A stretch of 64,000 nt of DNA, taken from the NCBI GenBank assembly GCA_949752745.1, contig OX457031.1:54798803-54862802 (forward strand), written 5' to 3'. Below, piece after piece: positions 48,005 through 60,481 of the stretch (positions are counted from its first letter, which is position 1; every line of letters begins with the position of its first letter). The position numbers and the translations under genes are program-made. The stretch is from Protula sp. h YS-2021 (Eukaryota > Annelida > Polychaeta > Sabellida > Serpulidae). The notes beneath the pieces are model-generated. The model worked only from the letters and a program-made list of their open reading frames with translations. It did no database searches and was not told the origin of the DNA.

Positions 48005-49080
48005 TCCAAGGACATGACCCAGCCGAGTTACTAAACAAGGAAAAGAGAGAAAAACTCTGAAACGGATACTGTTAGGCCAAAAATGAAGTATGTAAAATGC
48101 ATTTAATTCGAATTTGGAAGCTACCCGAAAAGGGATGTTGGAGAGGTTGGGTTTTGACGATTCACGTATTTACAGACATTTACACAATTTTACAAAATTT
48201 GTAAAATCCCACAATTTCGGTATTATTATTATTATTTTTTTTTTTTGTCATTTGTGAAAAAAGCAAACTTCAGGTGGAGAATTACCTAAGAACTTTTCGA
48301 TGAAAATTTTATAACTATTTGAAAAAGACTAGCTGGAGAACAGTTTTCAGTCTGGCCGGTCACATCAGTGTGGGGGAGGTATCCTACGGTTTTGTTCAGT
48401 TGTAATAGTTCAGTCTGGCTGGCCTGGTCACATCATTCGGTGACTGGGGGGGGGGGGTGTTGCTTTGAAAATTTTGCAGTCGCCCAGCAGGGAATTGTTC
48501 TGTTCCCGATCCGCCAAATATTTTCCAAATGCCGGCATTTACAAACTTCAGTGATAAGGGTTTTTTTTTCCAAAATTCATCTACCATGATTTTATCAAAA
48601 TGTCTGGTTGGCCTTCTTTTGGAAAAATACTTTTTTGGCGATCCTACAAGACTGTTGATACTTGATTAACAAGATCTCTGTTAATTTTAATGTCATGGGC
48701 ACTCTTGTTATTTGTGATTTCACCTGTTTCAAATGAGATTATTATCATGTCACGTGTTCAATGGAGACAGAAGTGAAAGTCATTAAAACGACAACAAAAT
48801 GTGGCAAACACAACGAAGTTTGAACAAGAATGTCCGTGGGCATTGCGCCCAGCCATAAAATCGAAGACATTGCAAGAAGAAAGGAGAAACCGACCAATTT
48901 TGACAAAATTCAGATTTAGCAGAAGGCCTTGTGGGGAGCATTGCTACCATAAATAATTGGCCAGGATCTGTGGGATGAAAATCATTTTTCGTGTTTCTCT
49001 TAAAATTACCCATTTATTTGAGAAATTATTTGGCTGAACTGAGGACAAAAACACTACAACTCAACTGAAGAGCTACCTGA
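48005..49080. other. Noncoding sequence, nothing recognised
   Basis: AT-rich sequence with a G-run at 48446-48456. Motifs such as GGCC near 48610 loosely resemble repeats at 52.5-53.1 kb. Confidence 0.5.
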
Positions 49081-49087
49081 GATCATA

Positions 49088-50712
49088 GAAGGGAGGGAGT
49101 GAGGGAGGGAAGGCAAGAAATAAGAAACTTAGTGAGTTGTTGTACTAAGGGAGGGAGTGAGGGAGGGAAGGAAAGAAATAAGAAACTTAGTGAGTTGTTG
49201 TACTAAGGGAGGGAGTGAGGGAGGGAAGGCAAGAAATAAGAAACTTAGTGAGTTGTTGTACTAAGGGAGGGAGTGAGGGAGGGAAGGAAAGAAATAAGAA
49301 ACTTAGTGAGTTGTTGTACTAAGGGAGGGAGTGAGGGAGGGAAGGAAAGAAATAAGAAACTTAGTGAGTTGTTGTACTAAGGGAGGGAGTGAGGGAGGGA
49401 AGGAAAGAAATAAGAAACTTAGTGAGTTGTTGTACTAAGGGAGGGAGTGAGGGAGGGAAGGAAAGAAATAAGAAACTTAGTGAGTTGTTGTACTAAGGGA
49501 GGGAGTGAGGGAGGGAAGGCAAGAAATAAGAAACTTAGTGAGTTGTTGTACTAAGGGAGGGAGTGAGGGAGGGAAGGAAAGAAATAAGAAACTTAGTGAG
49601 TTGTTGTACTAAGGGAGGGAGTGAGGGAGGGAAGGAAAGAAATAAGAAACTTAGTGAGTTGTTGTACTAAGGGAGGGAGTGAGGGAGGGAAGGAAAGAAA
49701 TAAGAAACTTAGTGAGTTGTTGTACTAAGGGAGGGAGTGAGGGAGGGAAGGCAAGAAATAAGAAACTTAGTGAGTTGTTGTACTAAGGGAGGGAGTGAGG
49801 GAGGGAAGGAAAGAAATAAGAAACTTAGTGAGTTGTTGTACTAAGGGAGGGAGTGAGGGAGGGAAGGAAAGAAATAAGAAACTTAGTGAGTTGTTGTACT
49901 AAGGGAGGGAGTGAGGGAGGGAAGGCAAGAAATAAGAAACTTAGTGAGTTGTTGTACTAAGGGAGGGAGTGAGGGAGGGAAGGAAAGAAATAAGAAACTT
50001 AGTGAGTTGTTGTACTAAGGGAGGGAGTGAGGGAGGGAAGGAAAGAAATAAGAAACTTAGTGAGTTGTTGTACTAAGGGAGGGAGTGAGGGAGGGAAGGA
50101 AAGAAATAAGAAACTTAGTGAGTTGTTGTACTAAGGGAGGGAGTGAGGGAGGGAAGGAAAGAAATAAGAAACTTAGTGAGTTGTTGTACTAAGGGAGGGA
50201 GTGAGGGAGGGAAGGCAAGAAATAGGAAACTTAGTGAGTTGTTGTACTAAGGGAGGGAGTGAGGGAGGGAAGGAAAGAAATAAGAAACTTAGTGAGTTGT
50301 TGTACTAAGGGAGGGAGTGAGGGAGGGAAGGAAAGAAATAAGAAACTTAGTGAGTTGTTGTACTAAGGGAGGGAGTGAGGGAGGGAAGGAAAGAAATAAG
50401 AAACTTAGTGAGTTGTTGTACTAAGGGAGGGAGTGAGGGAGGGAAGGAAAGAAATAAGAAACTTAGTGAGTTGTTGTACTAAGGGAGGGAGTGAGGGAGG
50501 GAAGGAAAGAAATAAGAAACTTAGTGAGTTGTTGTACTAAGGGAGGGAGTGAGGGAGGGAAGGAAAGAAATAAGAAACTTAGTGAGTTGTTGTACTAAGG
50601 GAGGGAGTGAGGGAGGGAAGGAAAGAAATAAGACACTTAGTGAGTTGTTGTACTAAGGGAGGGAGTGAGGGAGGGAAGGAAAGAAATAAGAAACTTAGTG
50701 AGTTGTTGTACT
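49088..50712. repeat. 58-bp minisatellite, about 28 near-identical copies
   Basis: The unit is GGGAGGGAGTGAGGGAGGGA, then AGGAAAGAAATAAGAAACTT and AGTGAGTTGTTGTACTAA. The period is exactly 58. The main variation is GGAAAG versus GGCAAG. The very low divergence suggests recent expansion or strong homogenisation. Confidence 0.97.
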
Positions 50713-51744
50713 GTGAGAACATCTTTTATTAAAAGCAAGATATCGACACAAACGTGACCCACAAAGCTCCCAGAAAATAGCTGTGGATCAAGCAAAGTTA
50801 GATAAGATAAAAAAAATGTCTCATATAAAAAACGAAGCATTTGTGTTACTGATTTACTCATATTTTAGGAGATAATAGGAATTTGGACGAGGAAAAAAAT
50901 AATAAAATTATTTCTCATCCCTGGCAAGGTAACTTAAATCGCAACTAAAACGGGTCTTTTTGTCCGTGACACAACTTTCATTCACATAAGAATCCTATAA
51001 ATAAAAATAAAAAAATAACTAATCAAAAAGTTACTTAACAATTTAACAGTTCTGAAAAAATGCAATATTTCACGGTATACCATTATACTTTACCGACCAC
51101 CACCCCACCCCCTCCAACACCCGAACACACCACAAACTGTAAAAATATTAGTTAGCTTTTTTTAAAAAAAGGATGTTATTTCCCCATGAAATTTTCTCAG
51201 ACTGTATTTTAAAAGCATCCTGTGCAGTTGAAAAGGCCATCGGTATTTCTGAGTTTCTAATGTAAAACACGCTAAAATTAAATTTTCATGATACATCATC
51301 ACAGTCACTTTTTCCTGTGACAACCTTGCCATTGTTATATCATTACGTGAATCCCCATAAAATGAGTTAACGTCTGGTTAACTGCACCAGATACTGAACA
51401 AATTCGATAGCTTACTCTTAACTAGCTTGTTTCATGACTGCGAGATAACCAACTCTGTTAGCTACCCAAAATTGCTCGAGGCAAATGAAGAGTTACCAGA
51501 ACTGGTCCACTGCCAAGGTTAACCTTCGTGAATATGACAGTAGATTGTTTCTATATTTTGACTAGCAATCTGGAGTTTGCGCTGAAAATTATCTCAAACT
51601 TCAGACGCTTGAAAAACTCCGTTTTAATGTAGAGTACTGATTGTATAAAGAACACGCTACGAAAGTTAATTCGATGTTCTAAATATTTAACGGCAGTTTT
51701 TATAGAATTATCCACATTAAAGAAGTGTGCATTCGCAATTTGTA

Positions 51745-51965
51745 TAGATTCCAAAAGCTATTTGGTGACAAGTGTCGTCCATATTTGATTTTGTACATAA
51801 CAAAGAGCCAATGAGAGCGCCGTTTCGACGAGAAAACGTGAAAGCACGTGTTTTGCAATTCGTGGATATTTCTAAACGTCAATTTCATTTCAGCTAACTA
51901 TGACGTCACGAGGCTAAACAAACATGGATGAAAATAGCTGAAATTGTTTGAGAAGTTGACGTTTT
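51745..51965. repeat. Dispersed promoter-like repeat, empty-site copy
   Basis: Matches 56460-56658 plus 63832-63867 with moderate divergence. It contains GCTATTTGGTGACAAGTGTC, AGCCAATGAGAG, AAAGCACGTG and TGACGTCA, then AAACAAACATGGATGAAA and TTTGAGAAGTTGAC. It reads straight through the site where the other copy carries the nested transposons. Confidence 0.85.
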
Positions 51966-52099
51966 CTCCTTGTGTTGTGTACATCATTTAACTTTCACGT
52001 CCTATTAACTGCTCAGAAGCAATTGTATTTTGTGATCGCTCAGATTCGTGAAAGCAGCAGGTTATATGATAGAGATTAAGGTATCTTAAACCTGAAATT

Positions 52100-53200
52100 G
52101 GCTCACCTACTCGGGAGATGAATTAGAATTGGTTACAGAGGAAAATAACTGGTGACAACAAAATATTCCATTCCCTTTCCATCCAAAAAGCTGGATGCAA
52201 TTCGTCAGCAATTCGACCACAATCGGCGAGCAAGAAAACGAAGAAAGATTTATTAATTGGAACAGGGCTGCGTAGCTCCAGGAAGCGGCTCGCGTACCGC
52301 TTCAATTCCTCACTATAACGATATGCAAATCCATTGCGCTCACATTTGAGGCACATCTGTGGTGATTTTGCGCAAGACGACCCACAAATCCTTATTGACA
52401 TTTGCTAACGGCTCTCAAAGTGCAACGGCAAGGATATACAACTTCAATGCTGCGCTTTCTTTAAAAAAAAAAGAATGAGGAAATAACCACAAATCTCTCG
52501 CAATAACTGAAATTTGTTTGCAACCACTTGGATATTTCTCGGATATGGCTTCTGAGGGCCGATGGCCCCCAGCCAAAAAAACTGGGAACCATTTTGGGGG
52601 CCATAAAATGAACTTACCCAAACAGAAAAATCTGGTCGATTTTGCGACAAATTTTCTTCGCAAACGATAAACACAGTTGATTGCTCAACTAGATTAACAA
52701 TGTTTGATAAAAATAAGTACACATGTCTTTGAACCGTTCTTAAAATATCATTGGTAGCATATCCCTGAGAGCGCTTCTGCTGCCTTACGAGGGAGAGGAG
52801 ATAGAATTGGTCACAGTAGATCGCAATTGGTAACAACAAAATGTTCAAACATTCCCTACTTTGCGATATTTGACAAACAAAAATTGTTTTAAGCCAGGGA
52901 AGATGTTCTTTTCAATTTCACCAATTGGGATCTACTGTAACCATTCGTTCTGCTCCCACTCGTAGACATACTTATTTTCTGAAAATAATTCTGTAATGCT
53001 AAAAACGTTATATAAAAATGACCCCCACGCAAAAATTCTGATGGCCATTTTCAGAAATTGGGGGCCATAACGGCCCCCCAGCCAAAAAAAAAAAAACTGG
53101 ACATTTTTCAAAATCTTAATGATCCCTGCATCCAGGTTGCATGGCTTATTGCGAGAAAAAGTAACAGTTAATTCGAAATTCTCCACCAAAAACTTATGAA
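52100..53200. repeat. Decayed dispersed repeats
   Basis: AATTGGT(T/C)ACAG..GGTGACAACAAAATATTCC-like sequence recurs at about 52128 and 52811. GGCCCCCAGCCAAAAAAA recurs at about 52563 and 53075. No intact element was identified. Confidence 0.5.
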
Positions 53201-53297
53201 CTGATATTTCAAAAACATGGAAGAAATAAAAGTTATTATTGTGAATGTACAGAATAATTTTATGCCTAATTCCGCATCTATTAATTATATGACTCTA

Positions 53298-53654
53298 AGC
53301 CAAATCACACTTTGGGCGTTCCCAATAAAAATGCGCTAAAATTCTGAGTTTCGAATAAAAAATAACCGGGTAAAAAAAAAGGAAAGAAATGATAGAGAGA
53401 TTTCGCCCATATATCAAATTTCTCTTGCACCAAAGGGCAATCGGGTTTTTAACATCCCGTATGCTATTTCATAAATTAATTGAAAGTTTTTACAGATAGT
53501 TTCAATTTCTTTTATGTTTAATGTATGAGCTGGTTTTGCGATATTCCTTCTATATTTTTTTATCATTTCTTTAACGTTTTTACCCGGTTCTCTCGCAGTC
53601 GAAATTCAAAATTCTTAGGCATTTTATTGGAAACACCCAAAGTGTGATTTGGCT
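53298..53654. mobile_element. MITE with long inverted repeats (357 bp)
   Basis: Terminal inverted repeats begin AGCCAAATCACACTTTGGG at both ends and continue imperfectly for about 90 bp to ACCGGGTAAAAA. TA dinucleotides flank both ends (53296 and 53655), suggesting a Tc1/mariner-type target. No coding region. Confidence 0.85.
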
Positions 53655-53669
53655 TATACATCTTACAAT

Positions 53670-56455
53670 AATCTATAACCACTTTATTAGTTACAGCGGA
53701 CCCTTTTTATCTTCCTAGGACAGAAAAGGTCACAGTTCCATTTACATAAATACCACTGATCTCAACTTTCGAAGCGGTAGATCTATCGGCGCACGTTCCA
53801 GGACACCAAGGTTCGGACTAGCTGGCTTTTTCTAAAAAAAAATACACTGAGAAATATCCTGGCGCATTATATCCCACCACAAAGAAACCACCAACCTTGA
53901 GTAACGAGTGGTTTTACAATTTTAGAATCACTAGTTGTGGGCGATAAGGAGAATTCTATATCCTGATCTTAGGAAAACGTCTATTTTTCTCACTACAAAA
54001 TTGATATCTGACCAAAAACATTGTGCATTGTGTCGTGAGGCTGGTATCTATAATGTGTGTTGTGAAAACGAATATATACAAAAATGTAACTACATGTACA
54101 TTTGTGCTTGCCTGATTCCCTGAGTTGCAGCTTTTGGCTTAGCGGTTAGCACGCTCGCTTATGAAGCGAAAGTTTCCCAGTTTGCGCTTGCGACTCGCAT
54201 ATTTTCACAACAATTGTAATTAATACCTCAGCCACTTTTGCCAGGCACTCGTTCCAAAATAACACCATTAGCCCGCGTCGTGCGCCCAGATCAGCAAAAT
54301 TGACATCAGTGACAAATTCTGGTATAGGAACTATGACTCTTACTGTCGTAAGAAGATCACAAGAGTCATCTAGGACTACCACTTTATTGAAATAAATGAT
54401 CACTGGACTAAGGCATTCTAAGGTCAGAACGTTAACAAATATTAGACAGCTGTGTGCAGAAGCTAACTTTTCTGTATTTAAACGAAGAAATGGTTGACTC
54501 GGAGCTAGGGGCTATGAAAACATCAAATCAATACGGATTACCTAGCTCTTAGAAGCGGTGCGCTAAAAAGTTTCCAGGCAAAAGTTTCTGACAGAGAGAT
54601 GTACGATGTTATACAAGTCAGAGCTACTCGGAGCTGCGGATTACCAAGAGTCAAAATGTGTTGCTAAAGAATACATAAATGCCAAGAACGAAATACCTGA
54701 ACGACAGGCCCGTTAATACAGATTTTTATAATCGGGCCGCGAATGACGGACTCCGGTATATCTACCTGGTACAATGATAAGTAGGAAAAAGAGCCTCGGA
54801 GCTAATATTCGAATTGTTTTCATGGAGTTACGTATTTAACTTGTTACCAAATAAATACTGTTCAATTCATACTTATTATTTGGCTCTACATTTCAAAAAG
54901 GTCCAAATAGATAGTATCGGCGACAAATAGCGCAAAATATACAAGCATTTGCGTATCTTTTCAGATTCCTTCATCCGTCCACTATTTTCGCCATGTTTAA
55001 AAACAACTGTAATTCCTGCCGGTTCCTGAATCTCAACCATCAATTCAGATTTGAAACTGTCCCGTAAATTATTCCGTACTGTAAAAAGGGCTCTTTTTTA
55101 CAAACAGAAACACAAAGGGAAATTTCACGGTCCACAACAAGTTTTAAATTGCTAAAAATAAATAAATGACCGTTAAGGAGAAATGAATATAACCTTGTGG
55201 CAGGATCAACTAAAATCGCAAATTTGAAAAGAGGGGATAAGGTATGATTTGCACGAATGAAATCTCTGCCAGCCAACTGGTGCGCCAAAAATTGAAAAAA
55301 CAGAAATCATTTTCTCGAAAGGTAGGAGAAGTACTGAAATGGCATTTGACAGGAGAATTTTATCTTTAAATTCTGCGGACGCCCACTCGGTGCTGGCATT
55401 TTTTAAAACAAACACGGCTCCAAAGGTTTTAAAAACAAGTACTCAAAATTATATAGCGTCGTGAAACAGTTGTAATAAAATAACTTCAAAAACCAATAAG
55501 GTTTTTTCGCATTCAGTTAAAAGGTCAGCTCTGATTGCAGGTAGGCCTATGAAAACGAATTTGTGACGAAAACTAATTGAAAGCGATATAAACAATCATT
55601 GGTTATTATTTATAATGTTTATATTGTTCAATGAATACAAGTTTGCCTTCATTCAAGTTAAAAACCTAACGCCAAGTAGGAGTAATTGTAGATGTTGGCT
55701 AGAGTAGTCTATGAGGAAAGCTTATGAAATGTTTTTATAGTCACTAAAAATTAAGGCAGGTAAAACTACGTTGATGCACACAACATAGCAGAAAGTCTGC
55801 TAGGGGCCTCAAAATCCATACAGTATCTTGACTTCTGCGTTCAAACATAGTAAGAAGCTTGAGGTCTGCGCTCAAACGGAGTAAGAACGTGTAAATTGGT
55901 TCCAACAAGCCACTCTTGAGTTTATTAACGACGCTTGCCGGTCTAAAGAACGTGTTGCATAATTAAGTTTTGCCTGTTCGGAAAAAAGTGTGTTTTTACG
56001 TCAAAAAGGCCTGTTTATAGCCCCATTTGTAAAAAAGGCCTTCTTTGCTATTCCAGGATTAAAAATTCCCTTTTATAAAAATAACTGCTCAACTGTACAG
56101 CCTGTTTCTGATCACTTATCAATAACATTCTGTTTCAGAAATAATTTTTCTCTAATATTTATTTAAGCAAACAAATTTTTATCGCTAAGAAGGCCTTTTG
56201 TACATATGTAAAGGCCACCCAGGGCAATAACAAACCCATTTACATATGTATTATTTGTTCTGTAATCTTCAGTATAAATAGAATATAGGCCACTCTGAAA
56301 CTCAGGCAATTTTGATAGATCAACTCGCAAAAAAGGATTTTTAAAGCTTTTGTATTTTCAGGCATACTTCACCTATTTAGCAACTTAAAATAAATTTCTT
56401 ATTCCACCAAGGGCAAGGGACAGGGTTTTATTTTAAGAAAACAATTTATTATCTC
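53670..56455. other. Noncoding sequence, nothing recognised apart from a tRNA-like patch
   Basis: AT-rich intergenic sequence. Short open frames lack codon bias, splice sites or known motifs. Confidence 0.5.
54131..54197 (+). repeat. tRNA-derived (SINE-head-like) sequence
   Basis: TGGCTTAGCGGTTAGCACGC matches a pol III A box and D-arm, followed by TCGC-TTATGAA-GCGA, a 4-bp stem with a 7-nt anticodon-like loop. The B box (AGTTTGCGC) is degraded, so this is a tRNA relic or SINE head, not a functional tRNA. Confidence 0.5.
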
Positions 56456-56459
56456 TATT

Positions 56460-56658
56460 TATAGATTTCAACAGCTATTTGGTGACAAGTGTCGTCCACG
56501 TTTGATCTTGTAATAACATAAAGCCAACGAGAGCGCTGTTTCTACAAGAACACGTGAAAGCACGTGTTATGCAATTTGCGGATATTTCGAAACCCCTATT
56601 TCATTTCAGTTCACTATGACGTCATGAGGATAGACATCAAAACAAACATGGATGAAAG
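56460..56658. repeat. Dispersed promoter-like repeat, interrupted copy (left part)
   Basis: Second copy of the 51745-51965 repeat. It keeps TGACGTCA near 56621 and ends ATGGATGAAAG at the P-like element boundary. The right part continues after 63831 (GATGAAAGTGGCTCAAATTC). Confidence 0.85.
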
Positions 56659-56697
56659 CAAGGAATATCCATAACAAGAAGGGACACTCCCATTGGC

Positions 56698-56856
56698 TGT
56701 AATATTATTGATAGTGTTACAACTATCCACCCTTGGGTATTGTTTACTGAAAACGTTCTATATGGTCATGTAACCATGTGACGTAATAACCAAGATGGCT
56801 TGGCTGTGGATAAAGATTTCAACATAAATCTAGTCGCATCATTCAATATCACAACA
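56698..56856 (+). repeat. 5' LTR (159 bp)
   Basis: Starts TGTAATATTATTGATAG and ends CAATATCACAACA. Contains GTGACGTAATAACC. No TATA box was pinpointed. Confidence 0.93.
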
Positions 56857-56950
56857 TGGTGGCAGCGGTGACCACGCTGAAAGAGATATGTAGGATCAGT
56901 GATTCAGCTCACTTGCAAATTTAGTGCACTCAACGCCACAAACAGAAGAA

Positions 56951-57928
56951 ATGGCAACAAACGCAATTCCCGCCCCTCAAACGTTCGATTTCAAGAAGCC
57001 AGAGGAGTGGGGCCGATGGCATACTCGTTTTGAGCGGTATCTGACTACTGCCAAAATAACTGATGATGAAGAAAAAGTAAACACCCTAGTGTACTGCATG
57101 GGTATCGAAGCGGAAGACATTTTAACCAGTTTCCAGTTATCCAGTGATGAAATGAAATCGTACAAGACAGCGAAAAACAGATTTGAATCTCACTTCAGTG
57201 GGAAGAAAAACCTGGTGTTTGAACGTGTCAAATTTAGTAATCGTTGTCAAAGCATTCATGAAACGGTAGACAACTTCATAAACTTCATTGTTACTGGAAT
57301 CAGAGACAAAAAGTTATCAGAACAGCCGCAGAGTGAGAAAGATCTGAAACTTCAAGACGCCATAGACAAGGCACGAACGCGGGAAGCCGTCCAAAGACAG
57401 CCTGCGCATTTAAACACATCCAATCCCGCTCAAGCCAATATGGTTCGCAAACAACCATTCCAGAGGGACTCAAAGACACAAAAACCAGTAAAAACTAATC
57501 ACCAATCGCGTGCAGCGCCAAGACGTCATCAACAACAACAACAACCGCCATGCCACTGGTGTGGTTAAAACAAATATTCCAAACAAGAATGTCCTGCGAA
57601 ATCTTCTACGTGCAACTTCTGCAAGAAAAAGGGGCACTGGGCGGTTGTCTGCAGAACCAAGCAACAGAAACGCATTCACAAAGTGACGGATGAAGACCAC
57701 TATCAGGACATCGACCCAGTTCCATTCCATGTACAGGGCAGTGGAGAGCAGTTCTTAGGGGCTGTTCATATCAAGGACAATGACGATAAGTTTATGCTAG
57801 ATGTAACGGTAAATCAACATCCGGTTTTGTTCAAAATAGACACCGGAGCAGATGTATCGGTAATCAGTTTTGATTTATACAATCTAGTAGCTAAACAGGT
57901 TCCCTGGAACCTCCAGAAAAGGTTCTGA
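56951..57928 (+). pseudogene. gag and protease region of the LTR retrotransposon, broken
   Basis: The first in-frame ATG is at 56951. The Gag N-terminus has FDFKKPEEWGRWHTRFERYL, typical of retrotransposon Gag. A TAA at 57566-57568 interrupts the first zinc knuckle (PCHWCG, then KQECPAK in the same frame). A second, intact knuckle CNFCKKKGHWAVVC follows. The same frame continues to an aspartic protease core, FKIDTGADVSVIS (DTG near 57839), and ends at a frameshift near 57905-57928. The stop could in principle be a readthrough site, but its place inside the knuckle and the later lesions favour decay. Confidence 0.85.
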
Positions 57929-58149
57929 TAGGTGCAAATTCTGAGTCCTTTCAAGTACTTGGTCGGTTCAATTCGTGATGTGTCACTAAATCAAACAAGG
58001 CTTGTTCAGAAAATTTCTTTGTCGTCAAAAATTTGGCTATTTTAAACAAAATGCCCTGGAAAAGTTCCCAAAATTATTTTCAGGATTAGGGAGGATAAAA
58101 GATTTCAAGTACAAAATACAAATCGAACCGGATGCAATAAATTTGCAAT

Positions 58150-58855
58150 AAATCCACCAAGAAGGGTTGCTCATCCATTGTTGCCCAAGGTGAAAACAGC
58201 GCTAGATGACATGGTACAGCAAGGGGTAATTCGACGTCTCGAATCAAACGAGACTTCACCCTGGTGCGCTGGGATGGTGGTGGTTCCAAAACCAAAAACG
58301 GGAGAAGTACACATTTGCGTCAAATTAACTCAACTAAACAAGTATGTAATATGTCCCAGATATCAACTTCCCACAGTCGAATCAACACTCGCTAAGTTAC
58401 AGGACGCAAAAGTATTCACAAAACTTGACGCAAATAGCTCCTTTTATCAGATCAAACTTGCTGATGAATCGCAGGGGCTAACTCAATTCATCACACCATT
58501 TGGAAGATATTGCATTTTACGCCTTCCATTTGGTATTTCGAGTGGTTCAGAGGTATTCCAGGACGTTATACACGATATTGTGGGACAACAACCACATGTC
58601 AATATTCAAATTGACGACATATTGGTGTACAGCAAAGACATTGCGTCACACCAACAAGCCCTATTTCCGATTTTGGGGAAGTTACAAAATGCCGGAATCA
58701 CTCTAAACCCAAGCAAGTGTGAATTCCTCAACACAGAGGTAAGTTTTGTAGGGCATAAAATTGGTCCCAGTGGTATTTTGCCAGATGACAGCAAGATAAA
58801 GGCTATCACACACATGCCTGTACCCACAAATATAACAGAGCTACGTCGTTTTTAG
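58150..58855 (+). pseudogene. Reverse transcriptase region of the LTR retrotransposon
   Basis: The open frame covers RT from PPRRVAHPLLPKVK through SPWCAGMVVVPKP, FTKLDANSSFYQI, RLPFGISSGSEVFQ and the active site QIDDILVYS (about 58606-58632). In most relatives the residue before the DD pair is preceded by Tyr (YxDD). Here it reads Q-I-D-D, so the first position is altered. The region between protease and RT (57929-58150) carries several frame breaks. The frame ends at ELRRF where a run of T bases causes a frameshift. Confidence 0.88.
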
Positions 58856-59488
58856 GAATGGCAAACCAATTGGGTAAGTTTATCCCAGATCTCGCCAACA
58901 TGACACAGCCCTTTGCGTGAACTCCTCAAAAAGGAAAATGATTAGTCATGGGGTAAACAACAGCAAATAGCTCTGGAGAAAATCAAAGAAGAACTCAGTT
59001 CTCCAAACACTCTGAAGACATACAGTGTCAAACACGAAACAAGACTCATGGCTGACAGCTCATCATTTGGGCTAGGTGCAGTTCTTCTGCAAAAAGAGCC
59101 AACTACAGGTGAATTTAGACCTGTCTCATACGCGAGTAGAAGTCTAACAGACTGTGAGCGACGGTATGCACAAATTGAAAAAGAGGCTTTGGCCTTGACC
59201 TGGGATTGTGAAAAATTTGCTGAGTATGTCTTAGACTTAGATTTCACGATAGTCACTGACCATAAGCCGTTGGTGCCTATACTTGCCAAAAAGAGGCTTG
59301 ACGAAATACCCCCTAGGATAACTCGTTTCAAAATCAGGCTCATGCGGTTTAGATTCAACATACAACATTTACCAGGTAAGAAAATGTGCACTCCGAATAC
59401 GCTGAGCCATGCTCCATCGTCCACAACAGAAGAAGACAAAACGAATTTAGCTGAGGAAACGGAAGCATTTGTCAAGCAGGTAATTTAA
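58856..59488 (+). pseudogene. RNase H region of the LTR retrotransposon
   Basis: After the frameshift the connection domain continues (LGMANQLGKFIPDLANMTQP) with further breaks near 58920-58945. A clear RNase H block then follows: LMADSSSFGLGAVLLQKEP, FRPVSYASRSLTDCERRYAQ, IEKEALALTW and TIVTDHKPLVPI. The acidic residues of the DSSSFGLGA, EKEAL and TDHKPL motifs are present. The frame ends with a stop at 59486-59488 before the integrase. Confidence 0.87.
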
Positions 59489-59548
59489 GTTCTTCCCATC
59501 ACTGAAAGAAAGTTAGAACAAATTCGCCAACATCAGCATGAAGATAAA

Positions 59549-60481
59549 GTGTGCACAAGAATAATGTTGTACACCCTGGAAGGTTGGCCTGATAAAAGTC
59601 AAGTTCTAACTATTTTACTCCCTTATATGCAGTTTGCTGCGGAGTACTCAATTCAAGATGGCCTCCTACTGAAGGACAGCAGAATCGTTGTTCCTTCTTC
59701 AATGCGTCTTAAAATTTTAGATCGTATACACGACGGCCATCTTGGGATTACTAAATGCCGAGAAAGAGCAAGAACTTCAGTTTGGTGGGTTGGCTTATCA
59801 AAACAGATTGAAGATATGGTCAAAAATTACCTGACCTGTATTAGGCAGCAGCCTAAAACTGTGGAGCCATTAGAACCAACCCCACTTCCGGACAGACCTT
59901 GGCAGAAGGTAGCTTGCGATTTATGTGAGCTTCGAGGTAAGACCTACTTAGTAGTGGTAGATTACTATTCCAGGTATTTGGAAATTGCTTTGCTTAAAGA
60001 TGGTCAAAATGCAGGTGCTATAATAAATCACCTCAAATCAATTTTTGCCAGACATGGAATCCCGGAAGTTTTAGCTTCCGACAATGGCGGACAACTACAA
60101 AACAGTGCAATGACAAAATTCAGTATGGAGTACAATTTTTTCCATTTAACATCTTCGCCAACTCACGCGAGCGGAAATGGGTGTGCAGAAATAGCGGTAA
60201 AAATATTCAAAAACTTCATGAAGAAAAATAACCATCCGTACATAGCACTTCCCAATTATAGATCAACTCCCATCCATAACGGATATAGCCCTGATGAACT
60301 TTTATTCGGCAAACGGCTGAGAACAACATTATCAACAGCCCCACACCTTCTGACACCTCGCTCGTATCAGCAGGACATGCGCAGAAAAGAAGAAGTTTAC
60401 AAGCAGAATATGAAATTCTATCATGATAGAAAACACAATGCTAAACCAATATCTCAGAGCTCATTCCAGGTCAACCGGTAA
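59549..60481 (+). pseudogene. Integrase region of the LTR retrotransposon
   Basis: The open frame covers the zinc-binding domain and catalytic core. The histidines of IHDGHLGITKCRERAR are present. The following Cys pair is reduced (NYLTCIRQQ, where relatives usually have CxxC). The core keeps its first Asp in ACDLCELRG, the second in ASDNGGQ and a Glu in NGCAEIAVK. YSPDELLFGKRLRT follows. A stop at 60479-60481 truncates the C-terminal domain. Remnants of it continue in other frames to about 60700. Confidence 0.88.

Noticed and set aside
48783..49013. 76-codon minus-strand frame
   Set aside because: No start context, domain or splice support. Probably a repeat relic.
54131..54197. Functional tRNA gene
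   Set aside because: A-box and anticodon-like stem are present, but the B box and acceptor stem are degraded.
57566..57568. In-frame TAA in gag as a programmed readthrough stop
   Set aside because: It sits inside a zinc knuckle, and the element has several other disabling lesions, so decay is simpler.
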